DNA from: Pseudomonadota bacterium
Lineage (GTDB): Bacteria > Pseudomonadota > Gammaproteobacteria > Burkholderiales > Burkholderiaceae
Direction of reading: 5' to 3'
Assembly (NCBI GenBank): GCA_023441105.1
Contig: JAEZQX010000076.1
Location: 1 to 6,086, forward strand
DNA: 6,086 bases
Both the position numbers and the translations under genes were made by a program. The notes beneath the pieces are model-generated. The model did not search any database. It saw only the letters and a program-made list of their open reading frames with translations, and was not told where the DNA came from. Below are positions 1-6,084 of the stretch, piece after piece (the stretch's first letter is position 1; each line of letters starts with the position of its first letter).

Positions 1-57
1 GGCCCAGCCGCTGCGCCACTTTGCGGGTAGCCGGGCAAGGCGGCGGTGCTCCGCGCC

Positions 58-87
58 GCCGGCGCGACGCGCGGCCTGGGCGCCGGC
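58..87. repeat. 8-bp GC-rich inverted repeat (hairpin)
   Basis: GCCGGCGC (58-65) and GCGCCGGC (80-87) are perfect reverse complements separated by 14 nt. The arms are nearly self-palindromic and the surroundings are extremely GC-rich, so chance is a real possibility. No T-run follows on either strand, so this is not a classical intrinsic terminator. Confidence 0.3.
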
Positions 88-198
88 ACGCGCCGGGCTA
101 GGCCATTCAGGCTATGCCGATCGCGACGCCAACTCCTCTACCGGAAGAGGCAGCCCGGCCTCCCCGATTGGCGATCCGCCACGGCCGGCAGCAGCGCC

Positions 199-216
199 TC
201 GCGCCCGCCGGCGCGA
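199..216 (-). terminator. Candidate hairpin terminator of the MFS gene
   Basis: On the minus strand TCGCGCC, loop GGCG and GGCGCGA form a perfect 7-bp stem with a 4-nt loop. It starts 23 nt after the MFS stop codon (240-242). Compactness and position suit a transcript end. No U-tract follows the stem, so if it acts it would be a U-less or Rho-assisted end, or a 3' stabiliser. The call rests on geometry only. Confidence 0.35.
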
Positions 217-239
217 CCCTTCCTGCGTTGCGACCACCC

Positions 240-1457
240 TCAGTCGCTGCGCGCGGGCAACGGCGCGAGGCGCTCCCGATCGCGTAGCGCCGGGAACTTG
301 CGCGCCCAGATGGCGACCACCACCAGGGTGCCGATGCCGCCAAGCACCACCGATCCCACCGGCCCGAACCAGGCGGCGGTGACGCCACTCTCGAACTCGC
401 CGATCTGGTTGGATGCGCCGATGAACACACTGTTGACCGCGCTGACCCGGCCGCGCATCTCGTCGGGCGTCTCGAGTTGCACCAGGGTCTGCCGGATCAC
501 GACGCTGACCATGTCCGAGGCACCGGTCACCGCCAGCGCCAGCACCGACAGCACCAGCGACGTCGACACGGCGAACACCAGCATGGCGATGCCGAAGCAG
601 GCGACGGCGCCGAGCATCCGGCGACCCACCCGGGTTTGCAGCGGCCGGCGCGCGAGCAAGACCGCGGTCACGATGGCGCCGAGAGCCGGGGCGCAGCGCA
701 GCAGCCCCAGCCCTTCCGGGCCGGTGTGCAGGATGTCGCGCGCGTAGATGGGCAGCAGCGCGGTGGCACCGCCCAGCAGGACCGCGAACATGTCGAGCGA
801 GATCGCGCCGAGCAACACCGGATTGCGGCGGATGAAGCCGAAGCCGGCAAAGAGGTAGTCCAGCGAGAACGGCGCCAGCGGCGCGGCGTTGCGCGCCACC
901 CGGACCCACAGCATCAGCAGCGATCCGAGCAGGAACAACAGGGCGCTGCTGATGTAGACGGTGCCGGGACCGGCGAGGTAGAGCAGGCCGCCGATGGCTG
1001 GGCCGGCGATCATCGCGACCTGCATGGCGCTGCTCGAGGTGGCGATGGCCCGGGACAGCAGCTCCGGCGGCACCAGCCGGGGCAGCAGCGCCTGGCCCGC
1101 GGGCTGTTCGAAGGCGCGGGCGCAGCCGATCACGAACACCGCGGCAAAGATCCACCCCGGCCCGATCGCGCCGGTCAATGCGCCGAGCGCGAGGCTTGCC
1201 GAGGCGGCAGCCTCCAGGGTGCGGAAGGTGACGATCACCAGGCGCCGGTCGAAGCGATCCACGATCGAGCCGGTGACGAACATCAGCGCCAGGCTGGGTG
1301 CGAACTGCACCAGCCCGACGAGCCCGAGGTCGAGCGGATCGCCGGTGAGGTCGTACATCTGCCAGCCGACCGCCACCACCTGGAACTGCATCGCGAACCC
1401 GGCGGCCAGACGCGCCACCAGGAAGCGGATGAAGGAGGGATTGTCGGTGAGTCTGAT
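240..1457 (-). CDS. MFS transporter, EntS-like MFS_3 class (probable efflux)
   Basis: Predicted inner-membrane major facilitator, 405 aa if read from the ATC at 1457 or 392 aa from the only canonical start, GTG at 1418. Hydrophobic segments spread over the whole length fit about 12 helices. The loop between TM2 and TM3 carries a motif-A-like stretch, GSIVDRFDRR, at residues 63-72 (numbered from the ATC). The opening NPSFIRFLVARLAAGFAMQ resembles the start of MFS_3 / enterobactin-exporter-like proteins. That family start lies upstream of the GTG, and the GTG has only a pyrimidine-rich leader without Shine-Dalgarno, so I prefer the upstream ATC (see the start-site entry). The family exports siderophores, macrolides and other small molecules; the substrate here is unknown. 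The gene is divergent from the ABC exporter and ends near a 7-bp hairpin. Family assignment is firm, the exact start is not. Confidence 0.85.
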   Translation of the reverse strand: MRLTDNPSFIRFLVARLAAGFAMQFQVVAVGWQMYDLTGDPLDLGLVGLVQFAPSLALMFVTGSIVDRFDRRLVIVTFRTLEAAASASLALGALTGAIGPGWIFAAVFVIGCARAFEQPAGQALLPRLVPPELLSRAIATSSSAMQVAMIAGPAIGGLLYLAGPGTVYISSALLFLLGSLLMLWVRVARNAAPLAPFSLDYLFAGFGFIRRNPVLLGAISLDMFAVLLGGATALLPIYARDILHTGPEGLGLLRCAPALGAIVTAVLLARRPLQTRVGRRMLGAVACFGIAMLVFAVSTSLVLSVLALAVTGASDMVSVVIRQTLVQLETPDEMRGRVSAVNSVFIGASNQIGEFESGVTAAWFGPVGSVVLGGIGTLVVVAIWARKFPALRDRERLAPLPARSD

Positions 1458-1467
1458 GGCGGTCTCC
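1455..1467 (-). promoter_or_regulatory. Ribosome binding site and probable ATC start of the MFS gene
   Basis: On the minus strand GGAG (1467-1464) stands 6 nt before an ATC codon (1457-1455) that opens the frame as (M)RLTDNPSFIRFL. No ATG, GTG or TTG occurs in any minus frame from 1419 back to the in-frame stop at 1545-1547. The SD spacing is ideal, and the added 13 residues restore the usual MFS_3 amino terminus. ATC is a rare but real bacterial initiator; a G/C error in the assembly (CAT read as GAT on the plus strand) would give the same picture with an ATG. Confidence 0.55.
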
Positions 1468-1478
1468 GCGGGTCGCCG

Positions 1479-1484
1479 ATTGTA
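1479..1484 (-). promoter_or_regulatory. -10-like hexamer TACAAT for the MFS gene
   Basis: TACAAT on the minus strand matches the sigma70 -10 consensus TATAAT at 5 of 6 positions and sits in one of the few AT-rich patches of the window. A start of transcription about 7 nt downstream (near 1472) would give a leader of about 15 nt containing GGAG and then the ATC at 1457. No recognisable -35 (TTGACA-like) element lies 16-18 nt upstream and there is no extended -10 TG, so the call is tentative. Confidence 0.35.
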
Positions 1485-1524
1485 TTGAAGCAGGGCTGTC
1501 CCCTGGCGTTCGGCGACGCTGCCG

Positions 1525-1530
1525 TATGAT
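1525..1530 (+). promoter_or_regulatory. -10-like hexamer TATGAT directly before the ABC gene
   Basis: TATGAT matches TATAAT at 5 of 6 positions. Its last base is 6 nt before the A of the ABC transporter ATG, so a typical transcription start would fall on or next to the start codon and give a leaderless mRNA. This fits the absence of a Shine-Dalgarno before that ATG. No good -35 or extended -10 is visible. Confidence 0.35.
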
Positions 1531-1536
1531 TGACCG

Positions 1537-3393
1537 ATGCTCCGCTACCTCGAAACGCTGCTGCCGGGCGCGGTGCCGCCGCCGCAGCAGGCGCGGCGCA
1601 GCGGTCCGCCGGCCGGGCTGCTCGCCTTCTACTGGCACTTCATCCGGCAGGCGCGGCCGGTGTTCGCGGCCATGTTCGCAACCTCGCTGGGCATCGCGCT
1701 GCTCGACACGATGCTGCCGGTGCTGATCGGCCGGTTGGTGTCGCTGCTGGAGGCGCCGGACCGGCAGGCGGCGCTGGCGCAGTCCTGGCCGATGCTGCTG
1801 GCCATCGGCCTGGCCATCCTGGTCGGTCGTCCGCTGGTGATCCTGCTGGACAGCCTGGTGCGCCATTGGGTCGTGACGCCGGGCTTCACCCAGATGGTGC
1901 GCTGGCAGAGCCATTGGCATGTGGTGCGCCAGAGCTCGCCGTTCTTCCAGAACGACTTCGCCGGCCGCATCGCCAGCCGCGTGATGCAGACCGGCTATGC
2001 GGTGCGCGAGACCGTCACCTCGCTGATCCGCTCGGTGTGGTACATCGTCTCCTTCGGCATGGTCTCGTTCGGCATCATGGCGGTGGCCGACTGGCGGCTG
2101 GCGATGCCGACGCTGGCCTGGTGGATCGGCTACCTGCTGTTCCTGTGGTGGTTCGTGCCACGCATGCGCGAGCGGGCGCGGCGCAGCGCCGAAGGCAGCT
2201 CGGCGCTGACCGGGCGCATCGTCGACAGCTACGCCAACATCCTCACGGTCAAGCTGTTCTCGCGGGCGGCCGACGAGGATGCCTATGTCGGCGAGGCGAT
2301 CGAGGACCAGCGCCGCCGCGTCGGCGACCACATGCGGCTGACCACCGGCTTCATGGTCACGCTCGCGGTGATGAACGCGTTGCTGGTGGTGGCCACCGCG
2401 GGCACCGGCATCGGCCTGGGGGCGGGCGGCGCGGTCGGCGCCGGCGCCGTCGCCACCGCCCTGCCGCTCGCCTGGCAGATCTCCAACATGGCCGGCTGGG
2501 TGTCGTGGGAGATCGCCAGCATCTTCGAGAACATCGGCACGGTCCAGGAAGGCATGCAGTCGATCGCCGTGCCCCATCAGCTGGTCGACCGCGACGATGC
2601 CAGGCGGCTCGAGGTGACGCGCGGCGAGGTGGTCTTCCGCTCGGTGCACTTCACCTATCCGAACAGCGCCGCCCCGGTGCTGCGGGACTTCGACCTCGCC
2701 ATCGCGCCCGGCGAGCGCATCGGCCTGGTCGGTCGCTCCGGCGCCGGCAAGTCGACGCTGGTGAACCTGCTGCTGCGCTTTCACGACCTCGACGGCGGCG
2801 CCATCCTCATCGACGGCCAGGACATCGCCCGGGTGACCCAGGAGAGCCTGCGGGCGGCCATCGGCGTGGTGACGCAGGACACCTCGCTGCTGCATCGATC
2901 CATCGCCGACAACATCCGCTACGGCCGGCCGCATGCCAGCGACGGGCAGGTCCGGGCTGCGGCCGAGCAGGCGCATGCCGACGAATTCATCCACCCGCTG
3001 CGCGACTGGCTCGGCCGCAGCGGCTACGACGCCCATGCCGGCGAGCGCGGAGTCAAGCTTTCCGGCGGCCAGCGCCAGCGGGTCGCGCTGGCGCGGGTGA
3101 TGCTCAAGGATGCGCCGATCCTGGTGCTCGACGAGGCAACCTCGGCACTCGATTCGGAGATCGAGGCCGCGATCCAGGAGCAGCTCGACACGCTGATGCG
3201 CGGCAAGACCGTCATCGCCATCGCCCACCGCCTGAGCACCATCGCCCGGCTCGATCGCCTGGTGGTGATCGACCAGGGCCGCATCATCGAGCAGGGCACG
3301 CACGCCGAGCTGCTGGCCCGCAACGGCGTCTACGCCGGGCTCTGGCAGCGCCAGTCCGGCGGCTTCCTCGGCGCCGACCTGGAGGCGGCTTGA
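1537..3393 (+). CDS. ABC exporter, fused membrane and ATPase domains (MsbA/multidrug type)
   Basis: A 618-aa half-transporter expected to work as an inner-membrane homodimer, exporting a substrate with ATP hydrolysis. The membrane domain covers about residues 35-330, with hydrophobic segments near 41-66, 82-106, 163-184, 187-208, 266-290 and 295-315. The ATPase domain (about 359-600) is intact: A-loop Tyr374, Walker [10 protein letters not shown] 399-407, Q-loop Gln447, signature LSGGQ 508-512, Walker B ILVLDE 528-533 with catalytic Glu533, D-loop SALD 536-539 and H-loop His564. Length is normal for a type IV exporter. The ATG at 1537 is chosen because the opening (MLRYLETLL, then a Pro-rich stretch and LLAFYWHF) resembles relatives as I remember them; no Shine-Dalgarno precedes it. 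It is divergent from the MFS gene, and pxpB starts 58 nt after its stop. Substrate cannot be deduced; multidrug or lipid-like export are family possibilities. Confidence 0.93.
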   Translation: MLRYLETLLPGAVPPPQQARRSGPPAGLLAFYWHFIRQARPVFAAMFATSLGIALLDTMLPVLIGRLVSLLEAPDRQAALAQSWPMLLAIGLAILVGRPLVILLDSLVRHWVVTPGFTQMVRWQSHWHVVRQSSPFFQNDFAGRIASRVMQTGYAVRETVTSLIRSVWYIVSFGMVSFGIMAVADWRLAMPTLAWWIGYLLFLWWFVPRMRERARRSAEGSSALTGRIVDSYANILTVKLFSRAADEDAYVGEAIEDQRRRVGDHMRLTTGFMVTLAVMNALLVVATAGTGIGLGAGGAVGAGAVATALPLAWQISNMAGWVSWEIASIFENIGTVQEGMQSIAVPHQLVDRDDARRLEVTRGEVVFRSVHFTYPNSAAPVLRDFDLAIAPGERIGLVGRSGAGKSTLVNLLLRFHDLDGGAILIDGQDIARVTQESLRAAIGVVTQDTSLLHRSIADNIRYGRPHASDGQVRAAAEQAHADEFIHPLRDWLGRSGYDAHAGERGVKLSGGQRQRVALARVMLKDAPILVLDEATSALDSEIEAAIQEQLDTLMRGKTVIAIAHRLSTIARLDRLVVIDQGRIIEQGTHAELLARNGVYAGLWQRQSGGFLGADLEAA

Positions 3394-3461
3394 TGAGCGT
3401 GCGGACAGCAGGCGGCGTGGAGCCGGCGCCGGCAGCCGCAGGAGGCGCGCGATGCCGATAG
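3393..3461 (+). CDS. Possible 22-codon mini-ORF bridging the ABC gene and pxpB
   Basis: ATG at 3393-3395 shares one base with the ABC stop (TGATG) and is preceded by GGAGG at 3381-3385 with 7-nt spacing. The frame, [11 protein letters not shown] followed by an Ala/Gly/Arg-rich end, stops with TAG at 3459-3461, ten nt inside pxpB, whose ATG is at 3452. The geometry would allow coupled translation from the ABC gene through this peptide into pxpB. The peptide has no recognisable motif and its composition is what random GC-rich DNA gives, so it may be untranslated or act only as a coupling device. Confidence 0.25.
   Translation: MSVRTAGGVEPAPAAAGGARCR
3441..3445 (+). promoter_or_regulatory. Ribosome binding site of pxpB
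   Basis: GGAGG lies 6 nt before the ATG at 3452 and fixes the pxpB start. It lies inside the possible mini-ORF, so ribosomes finishing that peptide would uncover or feed this site. Confidence 0.7.
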
Positions 3462-4168
3462 CCGCCGCGCAGCCCGGGTGGCGGATCGTGCCGCTGGGCG
3501 ATCGTTGCCTGGTGGTCGAGTTCGAGCAGCGGGTGGACGCCGCCGTCAACCGCAAGGCGCGGGCGCTGGCCAACGCCCTGCTCGCCCGGCCACCGCTCGG
3601 GGTGCTGGACGTGGTGCCGGCCTTCTGCAGCGTCGCCGTCTTCTACCGGCCCGAGCAGTTCGCGCCGCAGCCGTCGCCGTACCAGCAGCTGCGGCTCGCC
3701 ATCGAGACGGTGCTCGAAGCCGGCGTCGACTCGGCGCCCGGCCACGAGCGGGTGGTGCGCGTGCCGGTGTGCTACGGCGGCGAGCACGGCCCGGACCTCG
3801 AGGAGGTCGCCGGTGCCTGCGGCATGACGACCGACGAGGTGGTGCGCAGCCATGTCGCGTCCGCGCATGTCGTGTTCATGCTTGGCTTCTCGCCCGGTTT
3901 TCCCTACATCGGGGGCCTCGATCCGCGCCTGTCGCTGCCGCGGCGACCGACGCCGCGCACCAGCATCCCCGCCGGCACGGTCGCGATCGCGCGCGACCAG
4001 ACCGCCATCTATTCCTTCGAGACGCCTGGCGGTTGGAACCTGATCGGGCGCACGCCGATGAGGCTCTTCGATCCGCTGGCCGATCCGCCGTGCCGGCTGC
4101 AGGCCGGCGACCAGATCCGCTTCTTTCCGATCCGGCCCGACGAGTTCGACTCGCCGGCCCATGCCTGA
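3452..4168 (+). CDS. pxpB: 5-oxoprolinase subunit PxpB (KipI/AHS1 family)
   Basis: A 238-aa cytoplasmic subunit of the prokaryotic ATP-dependent 5-oxoprolinase PxpABC, which converts 5-oxoproline to glutamate. It belongs to the allophanate hydrolase subunit 1 (AHS1) family, which includes B. subtilis KipI, an inhibitor of sporulation kinase A. Seen here: LGDRCLVVEFE near the amino end, VPVCYGG 104-110, the core FMLGFSPGFPYIGG 142-155, RRPTPRTSIPAG 164-175 and TPGGWNLIGRTP 191-202. Full family length. Start fixed by GGAGG at 3441-3445. It is followed after 41 nt by pxpC and then pxpA, in the E. coli ybgJ-ybgK-ybgL order; this context favours 5-oxoprolinase over a stand-alone kinase inhibitor or urea amidolyase part. 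The segment IARDQTAIYSF (179-189) departs from the usual IAG-Q-GIYP form. Confidence 0.93.
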   Translation: MPIAAAQPGWRIVPLGDRCLVVEFEQRVDAAVNRKARALANALLARPPLGVLDVVPAFCSVAVFYRPEQFAPQPSPYQQLRLAIETVLEAGVDSAPGHERVVRVPVCYGGEHGPDLEEVAGACGMTTDEVVRSHVASAHVVFMLGFSPGFPYIGGLDPRLSLPRRPTPRTSIPAGTVAIARDQTAIYSFETPGGWNLIGRTPMRLFDPLADPPCRLQAGDQIRFFPIRPDEFDSPAHA

Positions 4169-4196
4169 CCCGTCGATCCCCTGAACCACCTGACCC
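4164..4196 (+). repeat. Short direct repeat CCTGACCC around the pxpB stop
   Basis: CCTGACCC occurs at 4164-4171 (containing the pxpB TGA) and again at 4189-4196, each followed within a few bases by GATC. This may be a small duplication that widened the pxpB-pxpC gap, or chance. No function is proposed. Confidence 0.2.
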
Positions 4197-4209
4197 TGCC
4201 GATCGCCAC

Positions 4210-5241
4210 GTGACCATCACCGTCATCAAGCCGGGCGCGCTGTCGCAGCTCCAGGACCTCGGCCGTTACGGCTACCAGCGCTTCGGCGTGGTGGTAGGCG
4301 GCGCCATGGACGATTGGTCGCATCGACTGGCCAATGCGCTGGTCGGCAACGACGAGAACGAGGCGACGCTGGAAATCACCCTGACCGGCCCGACCCTGCG
4401 CTTCGAGGCGGCGGCGCGGGTGGCGGTGTGCGGCGCCGACCTGTCGCCGCGGGTCGATGGCCTCGGCGGCACCCATGCGCTGCCCCACGGCCGGCCGGTC
4501 GACATCGCCGCCGGCAGCCAGTTGCGCTTCGGCGCCCGGCTGGCGGGGGCTCGCACCTACCTCGCCGTCGCCGGCGGCTTCGATGTGCCGCTGGTGATGG
4601 GCAGTCGCAGCACCTACCTGCGCGGCGGCTTCGGCGGCCTCGAGGGCCGGGCGCTGCGCAAGGGCGACGTGCTGCGCCGGCGCGAGAGCACCGCGACAGC
4701 GTCGACAGCGCCAGGGACGGCGAAGGGCCCGCTCGAGAACGCCGCCTCCGCCCGTGCCGCGCTGACGCTGTCGGTGCCGCCGTCGCCGCTGATCGTGCCG
4801 CCGCCGGCCGTCGCTCCGATCGGCTGGGTCCGCATCGTCGCCGGTCGCCACTGGGATGTCTTCACCGCCGAATCGCGGCGCCAGCTGCTCGAAGCGACCT
4901 TTCGCATCGGTGCGCAGTCCGATCGCATGGGCTACCGGCTGGCCGGTCCGACCCTGGCGCGGGCCCGGCCGGTCGAGCTGATCTCCGAATCGGTCACGGT
5001 CGGCACCGTGCAGGTGCCGCCCGATGGGCAACCGATCATCCTGATGGCCGATCGCCAGACCACCGGCGGCTATCCGAAGATCGCCGACGTGGCCGGCGTC
5101 GATCTTGCCGCGCTGGCGCAGATGACGGCGCCCGAGGCGCTGCGCTTCAAGCTGATCACCTTGGCGGAGGCGCAGCGTCTCTACGTCGAGCGCGAACACG
5201 AGTACAGTCGACTCAGGCGAGCTCTGGAGGAGCGGCAATGA
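4210..5241 (+). CDS. pxpC: 5-oxoprolinase subunit PxpC (KipA/AHS2, biotin-dependent carboxyltransferase-like)
   Basis: A 343-aa cytoplasmic partner of PxpB in the 5-oxoprolinase complex; family AHS2, related to the C-terminal part of urea carboxylase and to KipA. Seen here: opening VIKPGALSQLQDLGRYGY (5-22), GGAMD 30-34, SRSTYLRGGFGG in the middle, QSDRMGYRL 236-244, VPPDGQP 269-275 and ADRQTTGGYPKI 280-291, all hallmarks of the family. GTG at 4210 is chosen because the family begins right at this I-K-P-G stretch; no ATG is available and the Shine-Dalgarno is poor. The longer open frame upstream overlaps pxpB and is spurious. Residues about 159-203 form a Thr/Ala/Pro-rich linker, which probably makes the protein slightly long for the family. 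Its stop overlaps the pxpA start (ATGA), implying coupled translation. Confidence 0.93.
   Translation: MTITVIKPGALSQLQDLGRYGYQRFGVVVGGAMDDWSHRLANALVGNDENEATLEITLTGPTLRFEAAARVAVCGADLSPRVDGLGGTHALPHGRPVDIAAGSQLRFGARLAGARTYLAVAGGFDVPLVMGSRSTYLRGGFGGLEGRALRKGDVLRRRESTATASTAPGTAKGPLENAASARAALTLSVPPSPLIVPPPAVAPIGWVRIVAGRHWDVFTAESRRQLLEATFRIGAQSDRMGYRLAGPTLARARPVELISESVTVGTVQVPPDGQPIILMADRQTTGGYPKIADVAGVDLAALAQMTAPEALRFKLITLAEAQRLYVEREHEYSRLRRALEERQ
5226..5240 (+). promoter_or_regulatory. pxpA ribosome binding site and ATGA overlap with pxpC
   Basis: GGAGG (5226-5230) stands 7 nt before the ATG at 5238-5240, and the pxpC TGA is at 5239-5241. The 4-nt stop/start overlap fixes the pxpA start and suggests tight coupling, as expected for subunits of one enzyme. 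Confidence 0.75.
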
Positions 5242-6005
5242 CCGGGCAGATCGATCTCAACTGCGACATGGGCGAAAGCTTCGGGCCGTGGAAGATGGGC
5301 AACGACTTCGCCATCCTCGACCACGTCACGTCGGCGAACATCGCCTGCGGCTTCCATGCCGGCGATCCGCAGACGATGCGCCGGGTGGTTCGGGCGGCGC
5401 TGGACAAGGGCGTGAAGGTGGGCGCTCATCCGGGCTTCCCGGACCTGGTCGGCTTTGGGCGGCGCAACCTGCAGGCCACCCCGGACGAGGTCTACGCGAT
5501 GGTCGTCTACCAGGTCGGCGCGCTGGCCGGCTTCGCCGCCGCAACGGGGGGCCGGCTCAACCACGTCAAGGCCCACGGCGCGCTCTACAACATGGCCGCG
5601 CGTGATCGCGCGCTCGCCGACGCCCTGGCGCAGGCGGTTCAGGACGTCGATCCCGGCCTGGTGTTCTTTGCGCTCGCCGGCAGCGAGATGGTCGCCGCCG
5701 CCGAGCGGCTCGGCCTGCATTGCGCCGAGGAAGTGTTCGGCGACCGTACCTACCAGGAGGACGGCTCGCTCACGCCCCGCCGGCTGGCCGGCGCGATGAT
5801 CGAGGACGCCGAGGTGTCCGCCGCGCAGGTCAAGCGCATGGCCCTGGAGGGGAAGGTGCGCGCCACCAGCGGCAAGGATGTGCCGGTGAAGGCGGACACC
5901 TTGTGCGTGCACGGCGACCAACCCGGCGCGCTCGACTTCGTCAAGCGCATCCGCGGCGAGCTGGCCGCCGCCGGCATTGCGGTGAAGGCGCCGGCCAGGG
6001 CCTGA
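5238..6005 (+). CDS. pxpA: 5-oxoprolinase subunit PxpA (LamB/YcsF family)
   Basis: A 255-aa cytoplasmic subunit of the PxpABC 5-oxoprolinase, normal length for the LamB/YcsF family. Family motifs in order: DLNCDMGESFG 6-16, ANIACGFHAGDP 33-44, GAHPGFPDLVGFGRR in the first half, HVKAHGALYN 109-118, EVFGDRTYQEDGSL in the second half and CVHGD near the end. The polar residues D6, N8, D10, E13, H40, K111 and H113 lie in the strongly conserved motifs and are candidates for the active site; their roles are inferred. The family often has Pro at the position of Ala112. It is the last gene of pxpBCA and overlaps pxpC by 4 nt. A GC hairpin lies 54 nt after its stop. The name LamB here refers to the Aspergillus lactam-utilisation locus, not the maltoporin. 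Confidence 0.95.
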   Translation: MTGQIDLNCDMGESFGPWKMGNDFAILDHVTSANIACGFHAGDPQTMRRVVRAALDKGVKVGAHPGFPDLVGFGRRNLQATPDEVYAMVVYQVGALAGFAAATGGRLNHVKAHGALYNMAARDRALADALAQAVQDVDPGLVFFALAGSEMVAAAERLGLHCAEEVFGDRTYQEDGSLTPRRLAGAMIEDAEVSAAQVKRMALEGKVRATSGKDVPVKADTLCVHGDQPGALDFVKRIRGELAAAGIAVKAPARA

Positions 6006-6059
6006 GGTCCTGGCCGTCCAACCCTGGCGGAAGCTCGGCTCAGCCGGCGTCCCGGCCGC

Positions 6060-6084
6060 CCGGCGCCGTCTGGCCCGGCGCCGG
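6060..6084 (+). terminator. Candidate GC hairpin after pxpA
   Basis: CCGGCGCCG (6060-6068) and CGGCGCCGG (6076-6084) form a perfect 9-bp stem around a 7-nt loop, 54 nt after the pxpA stop. Only two bases of the window follow, so a T-run cannot be judged. The arms are also near-direct repeats because the core CGGCGCCG is self-palindromic. It could end the pxp operon or a convergent gene on the other strand. Confidence 0.3.

Larger units (their letters stand above)
1..239. other. Non-coding region downstream of the MFS gene; no supported gene
   Basis: This stretch lies beyond the 3' end of the minus-strand MFS gene and runs to the window edge. Several frames are open, but their translations are Arg/Ala/Pro/Gly-rich with no recognisable motif, which is typical of non-coding DNA at this GC content. 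It contains GC-rich inverted repeats at 58-87 and 199-216, and a weaker 5-bp one at 135-150. I see no tRNA cloverleaf, insertion-sequence end or convincing start with a ribosome binding site. A gene fragment running off the left edge cannot be excluded. Confidence 0.5.

Noticed and set aside
135..150. Hairpin CCTCT with 6-nt loop and AGAGG as MFS terminator
   Set aside because: Only 5 bp, no T-run, and further from the stop than the stronger stem at 199-216.
2..380. Plus-strand open frame from the left edge
   Set aside because: Arg/Ala/Pro-rich, no motif, and it runs antisense into the MFS gene.
1526..1726. ATG at 1526 as an alternative start near the ABC gene
   Set aside because: It is in a different frame and gives an Arg/Cys-rich shadow of 66 codons; the ABC homology starts at 1537.
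112..3573. 1153-codon open frame on the minus strand, antisense across the ABC gene and overlapping the MFS gene
   Set aside because: Translation is dominated by Arg, His, Gln, Asp, Ala and Gly with no domain. Both overlapped genes encode clear families in other frames. High third-position GC explains the lack of stops.
3478..4209. Upstream extension of the pxpC frame through pxpB (587-aa fusion-like frame)
   Set aside because: The extension is Arg/Ala-rich shadow of pxpB. Family homology starts at the GTG at 4210.
4314..5237. Upstream extension of the pxpA frame through pxpC
   Set aside because: No homology-like motifs; the DLNCD motif and a strong ribosome binding site place the start at 5238.
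4009..5238. 409-codon minus-strand frame antisense to pxpC
   Set aside because: Arg/Gly/His/Gln-rich shadow translation with no motif, opposite a gene with clear family signatures.
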